Assembly: GCA_032718475.1 (NCBI GenBank)
Contig: JAUCBJ010000367.1
Location: forward strand, 1-64,000
From: Nemertoderma westbladi
Lineage: Eukaryota; Xenacoelomorpha; Nemertodermatida; Nemertodermatidae
Length of the DNA stretch: 64,000 nt
Direction of reading: 5' to 3'
Made by a program: the position numbers and the translations under genes. The notes under the pieces are model-generated. The model saw nothing but the letters and a program-made list of their open reading frames with translations. It was not told where the DNA came from and did no database searches. The stretch's first letter is position 1. Each line of letters starts with the position of its first letter. Below, in pieces: positions 1-8,776 of this stretch.

Positions 1-148
1 TTCATCAAAGATTGGCTGAGTTATTAACGTTTAAAATTGAACACGACAGAACGACAGAACGACAGAACGACAGAACGACAGAACGACAGGTTGATTAATG
101 GTACCACTACGCTAAGGCTCACTCACTTCGTGGCTCGCCCCACAATCC
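1..148 (-). mobile_element. Terminus of a MITE-like element (copy i), cut by the window edge
   Basis: Read on the minus strand, this segment runs from GTGGGGCGAGCCACGAAG (about 131-148) through GAGCCTTAGCG, a short-unit microsatellite and then a TTAAAACGTTAATAACTCAGCC-like stretch. The same order (GTGGGGCGAGC terminus, GAGCYTTAGC, microsatellite, TAATAACT) occurs on the plus strand at 8,777-8,930 and in the complete element at 20,853-21,351. I infer that this is the end of a non-autonomous DNA element whose body lies left of the window. No transposase is visible and the superfamily is unknown. Confidence 0.55.
41..90. repeat. 8-bp microsatellite (ACAGAACG)n
   Basis: About six tandem copies of ACAGAACG lie inside the MITE terminus. 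The related copies carry different simple repeats at the same place: GTTGATCT/GTTCT at 8,826-8,890 and GTC/GTT triplets at 20,930-20,975. Microsatellite content therefore varies between copies. Confidence 0.85.
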
Positions 149-302
149 CTTCTCAATTATTATTGGCTCACACTTTCTACAATTACCGGCTGAAGTCCTG
201 TTCCATCATCATCTCTGATATTGTTATTGTAGACTTCTTATATTAATCTATACACCCCCAGTCGAGGTAAATCAACAAGCAATACTATAAAATATATTTA
301 AT

Positions 303-797
303 TTAATTCTTAAAATAATAAAAAAAAATAATTGATAAAGGGGGGTTCTGTGGGCAAGTAAGGGCGTGATATCGGTCGCTAGACAAGTTGAGACATAATT
401 TACAGATACATTCTGAGTTTGGGGAGTGGAAAGAGGTAGTTAAACAGAGTTTGTGATGGAAGCCGTGGGATGTAAATCTGGTTATTAAATGACGGTTTTT
501 CTGGTTACTGTTTTTCCAAGTATTTGACTTAAATGCCGGTCCTAATTGGTAGAGTAGTTGGTTGAAATTTTCGTTGCGATCAGATCGATGTTGTTTGTGG
601 AGTTCTAGAACGTCAGAGTATATATTGTAGACTTCTAAAATAGATTGATCTCGATTTGTCATTGCTTCACCATGAACATCTTCAGCTACACTCACTACCG
701 ATTGAACATTCCAGCTAAACTCTTTAATCGGACTGCTGCATTGAAACTGGTCATTGAGATGCTGGCTTAACAAAAATATTTTGCTACCACCATGCAA
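303..797 (-). CDS. Unrecognised 164-aa ORF, possible relic
   Basis: An open frame of 164 codons that I cannot assign to a family. Near its C-terminus it has a C-x2-C-x8-H-x4-C arrangement (from ICKLC to the HALTC segment, about residues 131-149), which resembles the cysteine/histidine knuckles at the ends of some retroelement reverse transcriptases. At 663-722 its DNA carries one diverged unit of the 30-bp minisatellite that is tandem at 2,032-2,690, so part of the ORF is repeat-derived. There is no clear start context and no splice sites that I could defend. It is most likely a transposon relic or a chance ORF. Confidence 0.15.
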   Translation of the reverse strand: MHGGSKIFLLSQHLNDQFQCSSPIKEFSWNVQSVVSVAEDVHGEAMTNRDQSILEVYNIYSDVLELHKQHRSDRNENFNQLLYQLGPAFKSNTWKNSNQKNRHLITRFTSHGFHHKLCLTTSFHSPNSECICKLCLNLSSDRYHALTCPQNPPLSIIFFYYFKN

Positions 798-811
798 TCA
801 ATCCACAATTG

Positions 812-2031
812 ACAAGCCCAATGCAGGGTGCATTAAGAATGCTATGCCGGCTTATCAACAAAGATTCACCACCACAACTCCCTATCCCCCATGACTTTCG
901 CGAGACTATTCGCATCTACAAAACCAGTGTCCTTTAAGAGGCGTCTCACAAAAGTCATGGGCTGTCCACCATGCTTATTTTCTCAATGGGGCTGCCAAAG
1001 CACAAGATTGTGCACTACACAGGCTGGTCCTCACTGCGAAAACAATCTCCTGCAAAGCAGAGGCGGCTTTGTTCTATTTTCAAGTTTGGGAGAACCAATG
1101 AGACACCTCCGATGTTATAGTGTCTGGTTGGAGATGTGTGCATTGTACTTGACACAATGAACCCGGCGTAGCATTCTTGTGAATGTGCCATCCAGAGATT
1201 TGGTGTCCTCAGCAGTTAGAGCCCAGCATGGACTCCCGTAGAGGAGTACTGGGACTATTGCTGCTCTAAAAAATCGGACATTAAGTTTCCGATTAATTCT
1301 CTGACACTTCCAAATGCTGGAAAGCCTTTTCAAGGCTGCCCATGCCTGTTCCTTACGTATTCGAAGGTCCTCACCTGACTTCCGGATCCCTACCATGAAG
1401 CATACCATTCTTTGAGCTTATGCACATACGATCAGATATTTCCTGAGGACTTTCAAAATTAACTGTTAAAATGTTGGCCTTCTTGGAGTTAACAAAAAGA
1501 CCAACACTTGAAGCAGCCTGTTCTAATGAGCTGAGGAGCTGTTTGGCTCCTTCTAGTGATTATGAGAGTATTCCTAAGTCATCAGCAAAGTCTAGATCAG
1601 TTAGGTACTTGGCAGGATTGCCTCGACTTCTGGAGCCAGTAGGTGGAGATACCATCACCCCATCATCATTATGATAATCTAAGGACATTAGTAGAACATA
1701 GTCAACCACAATTATGAACAAGAATGCCGCAAGTGTGTCACCCTGGAGTACTCCCCATAACATTTCGAATGGTTCTGTGTCACCGTCAACAGTAGACACA
1801 AATGTTGTCAAATCATCGTATACTGATCTGATTGCTGCAATAATTTCATCAGGAATCCCATATAATGAAAGTATGCTGAACATACGTGAGCGAGAGACTG
1901 AATCAAAGGGCTTCACGAAGTCAACAAATCTAACAGCCAGAAGTCAGTCTTTCTTTTTTGACAACTCTTCAATTATCCTTCTAAGTGAAAAAAATGGGCT
2001 ACATGGTCCCAGGACCTTTATACGGAACCCA
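812..2031 (-). mobile_element. Non-LTR retrotransposon, 5'-truncated copy A (RT and 3' end)
   Basis: Minus-strand reading gives, in order, reverse-transcriptase motifs (SRMFSILSLYGIPDEI, LQGDTLAAFLF and the catalytic FADD at about 1,575-1,590), the connector FRAAIVPVLLYGSPCWALTA, and a degraded C-terminal region ending near 830. It aligns by eye along its whole length with copy B at 6,321-7,570, with substitutions and a deletion of roughly 28 bp near 1,393. Frames are interrupted at about 1,560 and 1,408, so the copy is dead. The 5' end stops at 2,031, exactly where the 30-bp minisatellite starts. The clade is not certain; it looks like an endonuclease-type LINE of the RTE/CR1 kind. Confidence 0.85.
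1560..1916 (-). pseudogene. Reverse transcriptase fragment of LINE copy A
   Basis: A 118-codon open stretch covering the middle palm of a non-LTR reverse transcriptase. It holds the LQGD segment and ends just after the FADD catalytic motif (FADDLGILS, then stop). In copy B the codon after FADDL is already a stop, so the two copies broke independently. The fragment is far shorter than a full RT (several hundred residues), and the fingers region is missing because the element is truncated at 2,031. Confidence 0.8.
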
Positions 2032-2690
2032 AATCATCTCCAGCTACACTCACAACTGATTGAACATCGTCAGCTACACTCACTACTGGTTGAACATCTC
2101 CAGCTATACTCACTACCGGCTGAACATCTCCAGTTACACTCACTACTGGTTGAACATCTCCAGCTACACTCACTACCGGTTGAACATCTCCAGCTACACT
2201 CACTACTGGTTGAACATCTCCAGTTACTCTCACTACCAGTTGAACATTTCCAGTTACACTCAGTACTGGTTGAACATCTCCAGCTACACTCACTACCGGT
2301 TGAACATCTCCAGCTACACTCACTACCGGTTGAACATCTCCAGTTACACTCAGTACTGGTTGAACATCTCCAGCTACACTCACTACCGGTTGAACATCTC
2401 CAGCTACACTCACTACCGGTTGAATATCTCCAGCTACACTCACTACCGGTTAAACATCTCCAGTTACACTCAGTACTGGTTAAACATCTTCAGCGCACTC
2501 ATACTGGTTGAACATCTTCAGCTACACTCACTACTGGTTGAACATCTCCAGCTACACTCACTACCGGTTGAACATCTCCAGCTACACTCACTACCGGTTG
2601 AATATCTCCAGCTACACTCACTACCGGTTAAACATCTTCAGCGCACTCATACTGGTTGAACATTTTCAGCTACACTCACTACTAGAGGAT
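2032..2690. repeat. 30-bp minisatellite, about 22 units
   Basis: Head-to-tail units of 30 bp, each CATCTCCAGCTACACTCACT followed by ACCGGTTGAA or ACTGGTTGAA. Two units near 2,491 and 2,639 are 28 bp (CAGCGCACTCATACTGG variants). They lie about 148 bp apart, so a five-unit block has been copied. The 30-bp period is a multiple of three and the unit lacks stops in several frames, which creates repetitive ORFs on both strands (periodic HLQLHSLPVE on plus, VSVAGDVQPV on minus). I do not regard these as genes. A single diverged unit sits at about 673-710. Confidence 0.95.
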
Positions 2691-2913
2691 ATTGTACTTT
2701 GGCATTCTCATGGAGTGAATAAGCATGGTGGACACGTACAGCCCATGACTTTCTTGAGACGCATCTCAAAGGACACTGGCCTTGACGATGCGGATGATCT
2801 AGCAAATGTCATGGGTGATACGGAGTTGTGGCGGCGCAATTTTGTGGACAAGCCGGCACAGCATTCTTAAATTGCACCTGCAATGAAGCGTGCCGATCCT
2901 ATGTAGTAGTAGT
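2691..2913 (+). mobile_element. Non-LTR retrotransposon, 3' end only (copy C) with TAG tail
   Basis: The plus strand encodes the C-terminal tail of the same LINE as copies A and B (MTFLRRISKDTGLDDADD, then MGDTELWRRNFVDKPAQHS and stop at about 2,868). A short 3' UTR containing GCGTGCCGATCC follows, and the copy ends in TAGTAGTAGT at 2,904-2,913. Its severe 5' truncation is typical of target-primed reverse transcription. The orientation is opposite to copy A across the minisatellite. Confidence 0.85.
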
Positions 2914-2922
2914 GTAAATGGA

Positions 2923-2946
2923 CCCCCCCCCCCCCCCCCCCCCCCC
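2923..2946. repeat. C24 homopolymer
   Basis: An uninterrupted run of 24 C starts nine bases after the LINE tail. Three further C or G runs of 23 to 27 bases occur at 14,258, 61,912 and 62,159. Confidence 0.95.
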
Positions 2947-3132
2947 TCCCAGATAATTTTCACCAAAGGTTAAAATAAGCTTTACAAATTTCCAGCTATT
3001 TAAATATACTGTTAGGTGTTGAGTAGGCAACCTATTAATTTAATACTAATACCGTAGACCTACTTCTAAACTCACTCCATTAATTATTTCAAGGCCAAAT
3101 ATCCTATCATATTGTGGCAAACGGGCATTTTC

Positions 3133-3450
3133 GGGGTTTTATCAGAACGAATTATTAAAGTCCCTCTGACATTTAATTAACTAATAATAAACCCCCTAAT
3201 ATCTAATTTAAGGGGTTTTATCAGAAATTAAATCCCATATTGAAGGTACTTAAACAGAGTTTTTTCCTACTTATGGGGTTTTAACAGTTCAAGCGATATT
3301 TAGACGGGATCTTATTTTGCGTTTTTCTCCGTTATTAACGCTGTTTTAACTTCTGGGGTTTTGTCAGAGGGTGGATATCAATCTAAGGTACCAGAATCAC
3401 CAAAAACCTGAAAAAAATGGTCAAAAATCGACTTACGGGGTTTTACCAGA
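3133..3450 (+). repeat. Five spaced copies of a GGGGTTTTATCAGA motif
   Basis: GGGGTTTT followed by ATCAGA, AACAGT, GTCAGA or ACCAGA begins at 3,133, 3,212, 3,275, 3,355 and 3,437, with spacings of 79, 63, 80 and 82 bp. The sequence between motifs shows no obvious identity. This could be a decayed tandem repeat of about 80 bp or a motif cluster upstream of the M13 exon. The last copy lies inside the open frame that leads into that exon, which argues that the first part of that frame is not coding. Confidence 0.6.
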
Positions 3451-3590
3451 TTACCCACGAAATGGTTGTTGTAGGTATAGTTGGTGTGTACCACCATTCG
3501 TTGAGACATAAAGCTGCCGAACAATGTAACAGAATTGCCTTGCAATTCAAAAAAGACAATTATGAAGTGAATAGATGTGACGACATTCAG

Positions 3591-3989
3591 GTTAGCATTA
3601 AAATACCTAAATCATCTAGTCCCATCGTACGACGCTATTTCACTATAAGGAACGTTTTATTTGGGATAATTTTACTTCTGGTACTGATAGTAGCAGCATT
3701 AATTATCGTTCTCGCCATTGGAGGCTCAAGTAGTGAGGCATTATGTCTGACCCCCGAGTGCATTTACATGGCATCCTCCATCTGGGCTAATATGAACACC
3801 TCGGTCGATCCCTGTCAGGATTTCTACAACTATGCATGTGGGGGCTGGATCAATAATAACCCTATTCCACCCGATATGGACTTATTGGATTCAATGGATA
3901 AGAAACGCCTTGAAAACAAGATATTGCTAAAGTCTATGTTGGATGAAATAACGGCAGTAGTAGGAGTTTGGGCGGCTTTGCGAAGTTAG
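3591..3989 (+). CDS. M13 metalloprotease (neprilysin/ECE-like), N-terminal exon, partial
   Basis: The frame is open from 3,417. The family-like part begins around 3,591, after a possible acceptor (CGACATTCAG at 3,581-3,590). It encodes a short basic cytoplasmic stretch, one membrane anchor (about 21 hydrophobic residues from [11 protein letters not shown] onward), then CLTPEC and [14 protein letters not shown]. That cysteine-rich start of the ectodomain is shared by neprilysin and endothelin-converting enzymes, type II membrane zinc peptidases that cut extracellular peptides. The catalytic HExxH and the downstream ExxxD are absent, because they lie several hundred residues further on. I found no later M13 exon in the window. 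The frame ends at 3,987-3,989 in a sequence without a clear GT donor (the real boundary may be near 3,955), so this is either an exon of a long-intron gene or an orphan fragment among repeats. Confidence 0.7.
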   Translation, partial: VSIKIPKSSSPIVRRYFTIRNVLFGIILLLVLIVAALIIVLAIGGSSSEALCLTPECIYMASSIWANMNTSVDPCQDFYNYACGGWINNNPIPPDMDLLDSMDKKRLENKILLKSMLDEITAVVGVWAALRS

Positions 3990-4121
3990 TCCTCACTCAT
4001 GACTCATCGCTTAGGAATGTGACACCTAGGGTGTCATTGGGCGTCATTGGCGCCAGACTGTCTGGGTGACACCGCCTAATTTAGGCAATTAGACCCTAAT
4101 TGACGGGTGTCATCCATTAAT

Positions 4122-4268
4122 TAGTACACTTAATGAACAATTGAATAAAATTAAGAAACAGTTGGATAATGAGGACGATGAAAGTGCAGAAAATCAACCA
4201 GCTTTTACTTATTTTCGAAGACCTATGATAAAAAACTCTCGTACAGTATTTGCACGCGCAGGATGTTA
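4122..4268 (+). other. Possible terminal exon, unknown protein
   Basis: After TTAATTAG at about 4,115-4,122 there is a stop-free frame of some 47 codons (STLNEQLNKIKKQLDNEDDE, then acidic and finally basic residues ending FARAGC) closed by a stop at 4,266. The polar, coiled-coil-like composition is unlike the surrounding repeats. No family is recognised, and an ORF of this length is expected by chance, so this is only a candidate. Confidence 0.12.
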
Positions 4269-4407
4269 GTGATGAAATTTGTTGTTTGAGTTCCTTTCAT
4301 AATAGTATTAGGACTATTTATCCAAAATAATTATATTAGTATTATAAATAAAAAGCTCGAAGCTAGTGTACACTAGAGTCAACCAAGAGCTAGGAGAAAA
4401 AGTAATG

Positions 4408-4475
4408 CTCTTCTAGGGTTCGAACTCACGACCATCTAATTAGAAAACTAAGCAACTGAGATCAGCTTGAAGGCC
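4408..4475 (-). mobile_element. tRNA-like SINE head (fragment)
   Basis: On the minus strand a box A-like TGATCTCAGTTGCTTAG (4,450-4,466) is followed about 25 bases later by a box B-like GAGTTCGAACCC (4,416-4,427). Both are close to the internal promoter of tRNA genes. It does not fold convincingly as a tRNA, so I read it as a SINE remnant. Confidence 0.4.
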
Positions 4476-4490
4476 TTGGACCCTTAATCT

Positions 4491-4762
4491 GTGCCTAAGT
4501 GCCTCAGTGAGGCATAGTCTGAGCCTCAGTGAGGCATAGCCTGTGCCTCAGTGCCTCAGTGAAGCATAGTCTTCGCTTCAGTGCCTCAGTGAGGCATAGT
4601 CTGTGCCTCAATGAGGCATAGTCTGTGCCTCAATGAGGCGTAGTCTGTGCCTCAGTGCCTCAGTGAGGCATATTCTTCGCCTCAGTGCCTCATTGAGGCA
4701 TAGTCTGTGCCTCAGTGAGGCATAGTCTGTGCCTCAGTGAGGCATAGTCTGAGCCTCAGTGA
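4491..4762. repeat. Palindromic 22-bp minisatellite (22 + 8 bp classes)
   Basis: Tandem units built on GTGCCTCAGTGAGGCATAGT plus CT. The inner TGCCTCAnTGAGGCA is self-complementary (7 + 1 + 7). Some units are 30 bp because the octamer GTGCCTCA is doubled. Variants include ATGAGG, TTCGCC and AGCC. About eleven units are present. Confidence 0.9.
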
Positions 4763-4764
4763 CC

Positions 4765-4976
4765 TACCAAGCTACCAAGTTTCAGCCTAAATGGATTAAA
4801 AACAATCAAATGAGATCAGGTTTTAACTTTGAGACATTTCGCCCTCTAGCAGCAGACTGGAGAACTTCAGACTACTCTGCAACTCCGTAAAAGATATAGC
4901 CTATATTGTAATAGATACCTACCAAGTTTCAGCCTAAATGAATTAAAAACAATCAAATGAGATCAGGTTTTCACTG
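4765..4976 (-). mobile_element. Relic of the MITE interior (copy iv) with an internal duplication
   Basis: GCCCTCTAGCAGCAGACTGG at about 4,850 and the TACCAAGTTTCAGCCTAAAT stretches match, in reverse complement, the interior of the complete MITE at 21,110-21,260 (CCAGTCTGCCGCTAGAGGGC and related sequence). A stretch of about 55 bp (TACCAAGTTTCAG to GATCAGGTTTT) occurs twice, near 4,774 and 4,919. No terminal repeats survive. Confidence 0.5.
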
Positions 4977-5119
4977 CGATGCGGATGATCTAGCATATGT
5001 CATGGGTGATACGGAGTTGTGGCGGCGCAATTTTGTCGACAAGCCGACACAGCATTCCTAATATATATGTAATATAAATACTGCAGCTGCAATGCAGCAT
5101 GCCGATCGTAGTAGTAGTA
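4977..5119 (+). mobile_element. Non-LTR retrotransposon, 3' end only (copy D)
   Basis: This is the shortest copy of the LINE tail. It starts at GATGCGGATGATCTAGC, runs through the same last codons (MGDTELWRRNFVDKPTQHS) and 3' UTR (GCAGCATGCCGATC), and ends in four TAG-type triplets at 5,108-5,119. It is joined directly to the MITE relic on its left. Confidence 0.85.
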
Positions 5120-5938
5120 CTGCACCGGTACACAGTTCAGTAACTGTGTCATAGAACTTAGATTGATTGACACTATGTGTCAAGAAAATTTGGCGACATA
5201 GCAAAAATGCAACTTGAAAATTCGTAATTTATTTTATCACCTACTTAATTTTAATATTTATTTTCATTTGGTTGCCTGGACGGTTATTTTTAAGTGATCA
5301 AACTGTTTGAGTCTGTTTTCCAAATTTTCCAAATTATATTCCAATTGTTTTCGCCTGTTTTTGTGTGTTGTCACGATCTTATATTATCCATAGGCCTATG
5401 TAGACACTCTATCCAATATTATACTGTACATACAATCGCTAGACTTTTTATATAAGTAAAATTAATGTACAATCATTCTTTCGAATATTGTCACTTCACG
5501 TATCGCATTACATTAAATTCCTACACTAACATCGAACAATAAGTATTATGCACTAATACAATAGTCTAGACACTTACTTCAGTAGTTCACAAAGAATATT
5601 ATATCAAACAGCGAGAATCTAACCCACAACCTCTATGATGATGATATGACATGCCCCAACCCTTTTATCTATAAGTCATTAAAACATGTAGAGACTGGGT
5701 TAACTATTTAATACCATGTACAGTAGGTCTAATATTTTAGTTACAGTCGGCAACACTTTGAGTAAACTTTAGATAGCGGTGTCGTTTCTTTGACTAACCT
5801 ACTTTCTTGATTTTATTTCCTACAATCTATATAAAGTTGTGCTTTATGTTATTTCATTATTTTAGCCTACGGTTCTATTTTGCTATTACCATTTACTGTT
5901 TAGATTATTGAAATAAAATATAATTTAATTATAAAAGG
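5120..5938. other. AT-rich stretch without a recognised gene
   Basis: I see no open frame of note, no RNA gene and no clear repeat here. The composition is strongly AT-rich, with short palindromes only. Confidence 0.6.
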
Positions 5939-6176
5939 GCGGGGGTGACTCAGTTGGTTGAGCGCCGGGCTTATACTGGTTGTAGGTTCGAGACCCGCCA
6001 GTATCACTTAGCCTTTCATCCACTGGGGTCGATAAAATGAGGACCAGTTGAATTACTGGGCGCAAATCTTGGGGCAGGAGTAGCGCCCAGCCCTAGAGTA
6101 GTACCTTCGGGTAGCAGTTATCGAAAGAGGTACCTTTGGGTAGCTTCCAGCTTCGGCCGACTGTTTAGTAATTTGC
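5939..6176 (+). mobile_element. tRNA-derived SINE, complete head
   Basis: Box A TGACTCAGTTGG (5,946-5,957, one mismatch to the tRNA consensus) and a perfect box B GGTTCGAGACC (5,985-5,995) form the RNA polymerase III promoter. The conserved core follows, with CATCCACTGGGGTCGATAAA and then GACCAGTTGAATTACTGGG. The 3' part is CCTTCGGGTAGCAGTTATCG and GGCTTCGGCC-like sequence ending near 6,176. A second copy at 11,260-11,487 shares the core and the 3' part. The core resembles the GGGGTCGATAAA...ACCAGTT domain I recall from cephalopod OR2-type SINEs; that match is from memory. Confidence 0.8.
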
Positions 6177-6320
6177 TACAAATTACCTGTAATTTCTTTA
6201 TGTTGATGTAGTTGTTGCTCAATTCCTCAAGTAAATTGAGATTGGTAGACTGTAGTTTGTGTAATGTAATACTCATTCCGTTGTCTTCTGCTGCTATTTT
6301 TGCTAAAAAGTAACAGAATA

Positions 6321-8180
6321 TACTACTACTAGGATCGGCATGCTGCATTGCAGCTGCATTTTTAAGAATGCTGTGCCGGCTTATCGACAAAATTGCACCG
6401 CCACAACTCCCTATCACCCATGACATTTGCTAGATCATCCGCATCTTCAAGGCCAGTGTCCTTTAAGATGCGTCTCAAGAAAGTCATGGGCTGTCCACCA
6501 TGCTTATTCACTCCATGAGGCTGCCAAAGTACAAGATTAAGCACTGGCTGGTCCTCACGGCGAAAGCAATGTCCTGCAAAGCGGAGGCGATTTTGTTCTA
6601 CTGTCAAGCTTGGGGGAACCAATGAGACACCTCAAATGTTATATAGTGTCTGGTTGGAGATGTGTGCATTGAACTTGACACAATGAACCCGGCGTAGCAT
6701 TCTTGTGAATGTGCCATCCAGAGATTTGGTGTCCTCAGCAGTTAGAGCCCAGCATGGACTCCCATAGAGGAGTACTGGAACTACTGCTGCTCTAAATAAC
6801 CGGACCTTAAGTTTCCGATTAATTCTCGGTGACTTCCAAATCCTGGAAAGCCTATTCAAGGCTGCCCATGCCTTTCCCTTACGTATTTGAAGGTCCTCAC
6901 CTGACTTCCGGATCCATGATCCCAGGTAACAGAAGTCATCCACATGCTCAAGCATACCATCTTTTGAGCTTATGCTCATCCGATCAGAGACTTGCTGAGG
7001 ACTTTCAAAGTTAACTGTCAAAATTTTGGTCTTTCTGGAGTTAATAAAAAGACCAACACTAGAAGCAGCATGTTCTAATGAGCTGAGGAGCCGTTGGGCT
7101 CCCTCTAGTGATTCTGAGAGTACTCATAAGTCATCAGCAAAGTCTAGATCAGTTAGGTACTTGGCAGGATTTCCTCGACTTCTGGAGCCAGTAGGTGGAG
7201 TTATCATCACCCCATCATCATTATGATGATCTAAGGACATGCGTAGAACATAGTCAACAACAATTATGAACAAGAATGGTGCAAGTGTGTCTCCCTGGAG
7301 GACGCCCCATAACACTTCAAATGGTTCTGTGTCACCGTCAACAGTAGACACAAATGTTGTCGAACCATCGTATACTGATCTGATTGCTGCAATAATTTCA
7401 TCAGGAATCCCATATAATGAAAGTATGCTGAACATACGTGAGCGAGAGACTGAATCAAAGGCCTTGAAGAAGTCAACAAAGGTAACAGCCAGATGCCTGT
7501 CTTTCTTTTTTGATAACTCTTCAATTATACTTCTAAGTGCCAAAATGGGCTCCATGGTCCAACGACCTTTACGGAACCCATTCTGATTTCCACGGAGCAG
7601 TCTCTCAATGGGATCTCTGATGCGATTTAATAGAATTCTATTGTATAACTTTGCAGCAATTGAGATCAATGAGATTCCCCGAAAAGAACCATATAGTCTT
7701 AGGTTGCCCTTCTTGGGAACTGGCACCAACTTATTTGTTTTCATTTCTTGTGGGACTCTTGTTGTACGGTACATGTCTACTATGATGGGATAGATGAGCT
7801 TTAAACAACGTATTTTAAAGGTATTTAAAGGTTTAAAGGTTTAACGTTATGTTAAAGACCTCAGGGGGGACACCGTCTACTCCACTGGCACGATTGGTCT
7901 TAATGCTCTTTACAGCAGCCTTCACTTCTGCAAAGGAGATATCACCAATGGGAATATCTGGGAGTACAGACTCAGACACTTTTACTTCTATAAAGTTATC
8001 AGGCAATACCCTGTCATTATTGAGGAGCTTTCCAAAGTGGGCCTTCCAACCATTGAGGCGATCGGCTGGTGATTCAGCCTTAACCTTGGTGGTTGGTTGG
8101 CTTTTTCGACCAGCAAGCAAGTTGATCGATCTCCATGCCTGGGATGATAACTTGATGGTAACTTGGACGCACTCTATCTT
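6321..8180 (-). mobile_element. Non-LTR retrotransposon, 5'-truncated copy B (longest)
   Basis: Minus-strand order is: linker before the RT (KAAVKSIKTNRASGVDGVPP at about 7,850-7,930), RT fingers and palm (7,124-7,774), connector (FRAAVVPVLLYGSPCWALTA, 6,632-7,021), C-terminal tail (RLRFAGHCFRREDQPV to VDKPAQHS, 6,362-6,622), a 3' UTR with GCAGCATGCCGATCC, and a TAGTAGTAGTA tail (6,321-6,331 on plus). The endonuclease domain and 5' UTR are missing, so insertion was truncated at about 8,180. At least three frame breaks make it inactive. The retained protein order fits endonuclease-type LINEs; I leave the clade open (RTE/CR1-like). Confidence 0.9.
7124..7774 (-). pseudogene. Reverse transcriptase core of LINE copy B
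   Basis: A 216-codon fragment with the early RT motif NKLVPVPKKGNLRLYGSFRG-ISL, then NGFRKGRWT, VDFFKAFDSVSR (motif A, with the catalytic Asp in VTFVDF), LQGDTLAPFLF (motif B) and FADD (motif C). The frame ends at once after FADDL, because copy A's GGA codon is TGA here. The linker frame at 7,833-8,243 is displaced relative to this one near 7,800, where an AAAGGT/TTTAAAGG repeat has expanded. The enzyme would copy the element's RNA at a nicked target site; this copy cannot. Confidence 0.9.
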
Positions 8181-8435
8181 AATTAATTTAATAAGCGGAA
8201 TAAAGTGATTGTTGAATGTGAAACACGAACCACCAGATGCCACCTGCAGGTTTTCTCTTGGATATTACTTGCAAGGCGGGGAGGGTGCCACACTAACTCC
8301 CAAGGTCTAATACTCCCAATATCCAGCCATTTTCGTTACTCCTCCCGGCAAATGGCACGTTCCCATTAGGCCTACAGCTAAATGGGCTGAAGCTACAGTA
8401 GGTCTATAGAGTTTACAATGTAACTAAAACTGGGC

Positions 8436-8514
8436 TAATACTATTCCGCGACTCGAACTCACGATTTCCCGATTGAAAGACCGAGGCTCTTACCACCTTG
8501 ACAACCTTTACCTA
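8436..8514 (-). mobile_element. tRNA-like SINE head (fragment)
   Basis: Minus strand: box A-like TGTCAAGGTGGTAAGAGC (8,476-8,493) and box B-like GAGTTCGAGTC (8,450-8,460) are separated by about 30 bases that could form an anticodon-like arm (CTCGGTCTTTCAATCGGG). It is not a canonical tRNA, since the acceptor stem does not pair, so a SINE-like origin is inferred. Confidence 0.4.
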
Positions 8515-8589
8515 TAATTAACAGTCGTTCGAACGTCTGTCATTCTTTTACCAAAGTCATAATGTATTATAAGAACCACATAGGCGTTA

Positions 8590-8662
8590 ATCCAGAGGGG
8601 GGTAAAGGGGGCAAGTGCCCCACCCCAAGATCCTTGGGGTGGGGCATCCCCCCCCCCCCCAA
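8590..8662. repeat. G/C-rich terminus-like segment with a perfect hairpin
   Basis: TGCCCCACCCCAAG (8,616-8,629), a 3-base loop and its exact complement (8,633-8,646) form a 14-bp perfect stem. It is flanked by G-runs on the left and C13 on the right. CCAGAGGGGGGTAAAGGGGG followed by CAAGTGCCCC resembles ends of DNA transposons with GGGGG/CCCCC termini common in animals. I could not pair it with a second end. Confidence 0.5.
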
Positions 8663-8776
8663 AGTGGGCCAAACCCAACCCTCCTTGGGATGCGTTAACG
8701 CTGCTCGATTTGTGTAGTTGTGTAGGGCTATGATTCCGTTTCAGTTTCCGTGAGCATACAGTAGTTCCTTGTTTTG

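Noticed and set aside
1714-2659. Repetitive plus and minus ORFs over the 30-bp minisatellite
   Set aside because: The 30-bp period creates open frames on both strands at once, and the 28-bp units break them. No gene features flank them.
3133-3450. CRISPR-like reading of the five spaced GGGGTTTT motifs
   Set aside because: The motif is only about 14 bp, degenerate, and in animal DNA. I kept it only as an unexplained spacing pattern.
3999-4115. Possible small element with TGACACC/GGTGTCA ends
   Set aside because: The short motif occurs several times in both orientations within about 110 bp, and no clear element boundaries can be set.
4416-4466. Functional tRNA gene
   Set aside because: Box A-like and box B-like sequences are present, but arm pairing and spacing do not give a convincing cloverleaf. 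The same applies at 8,450-8,493.
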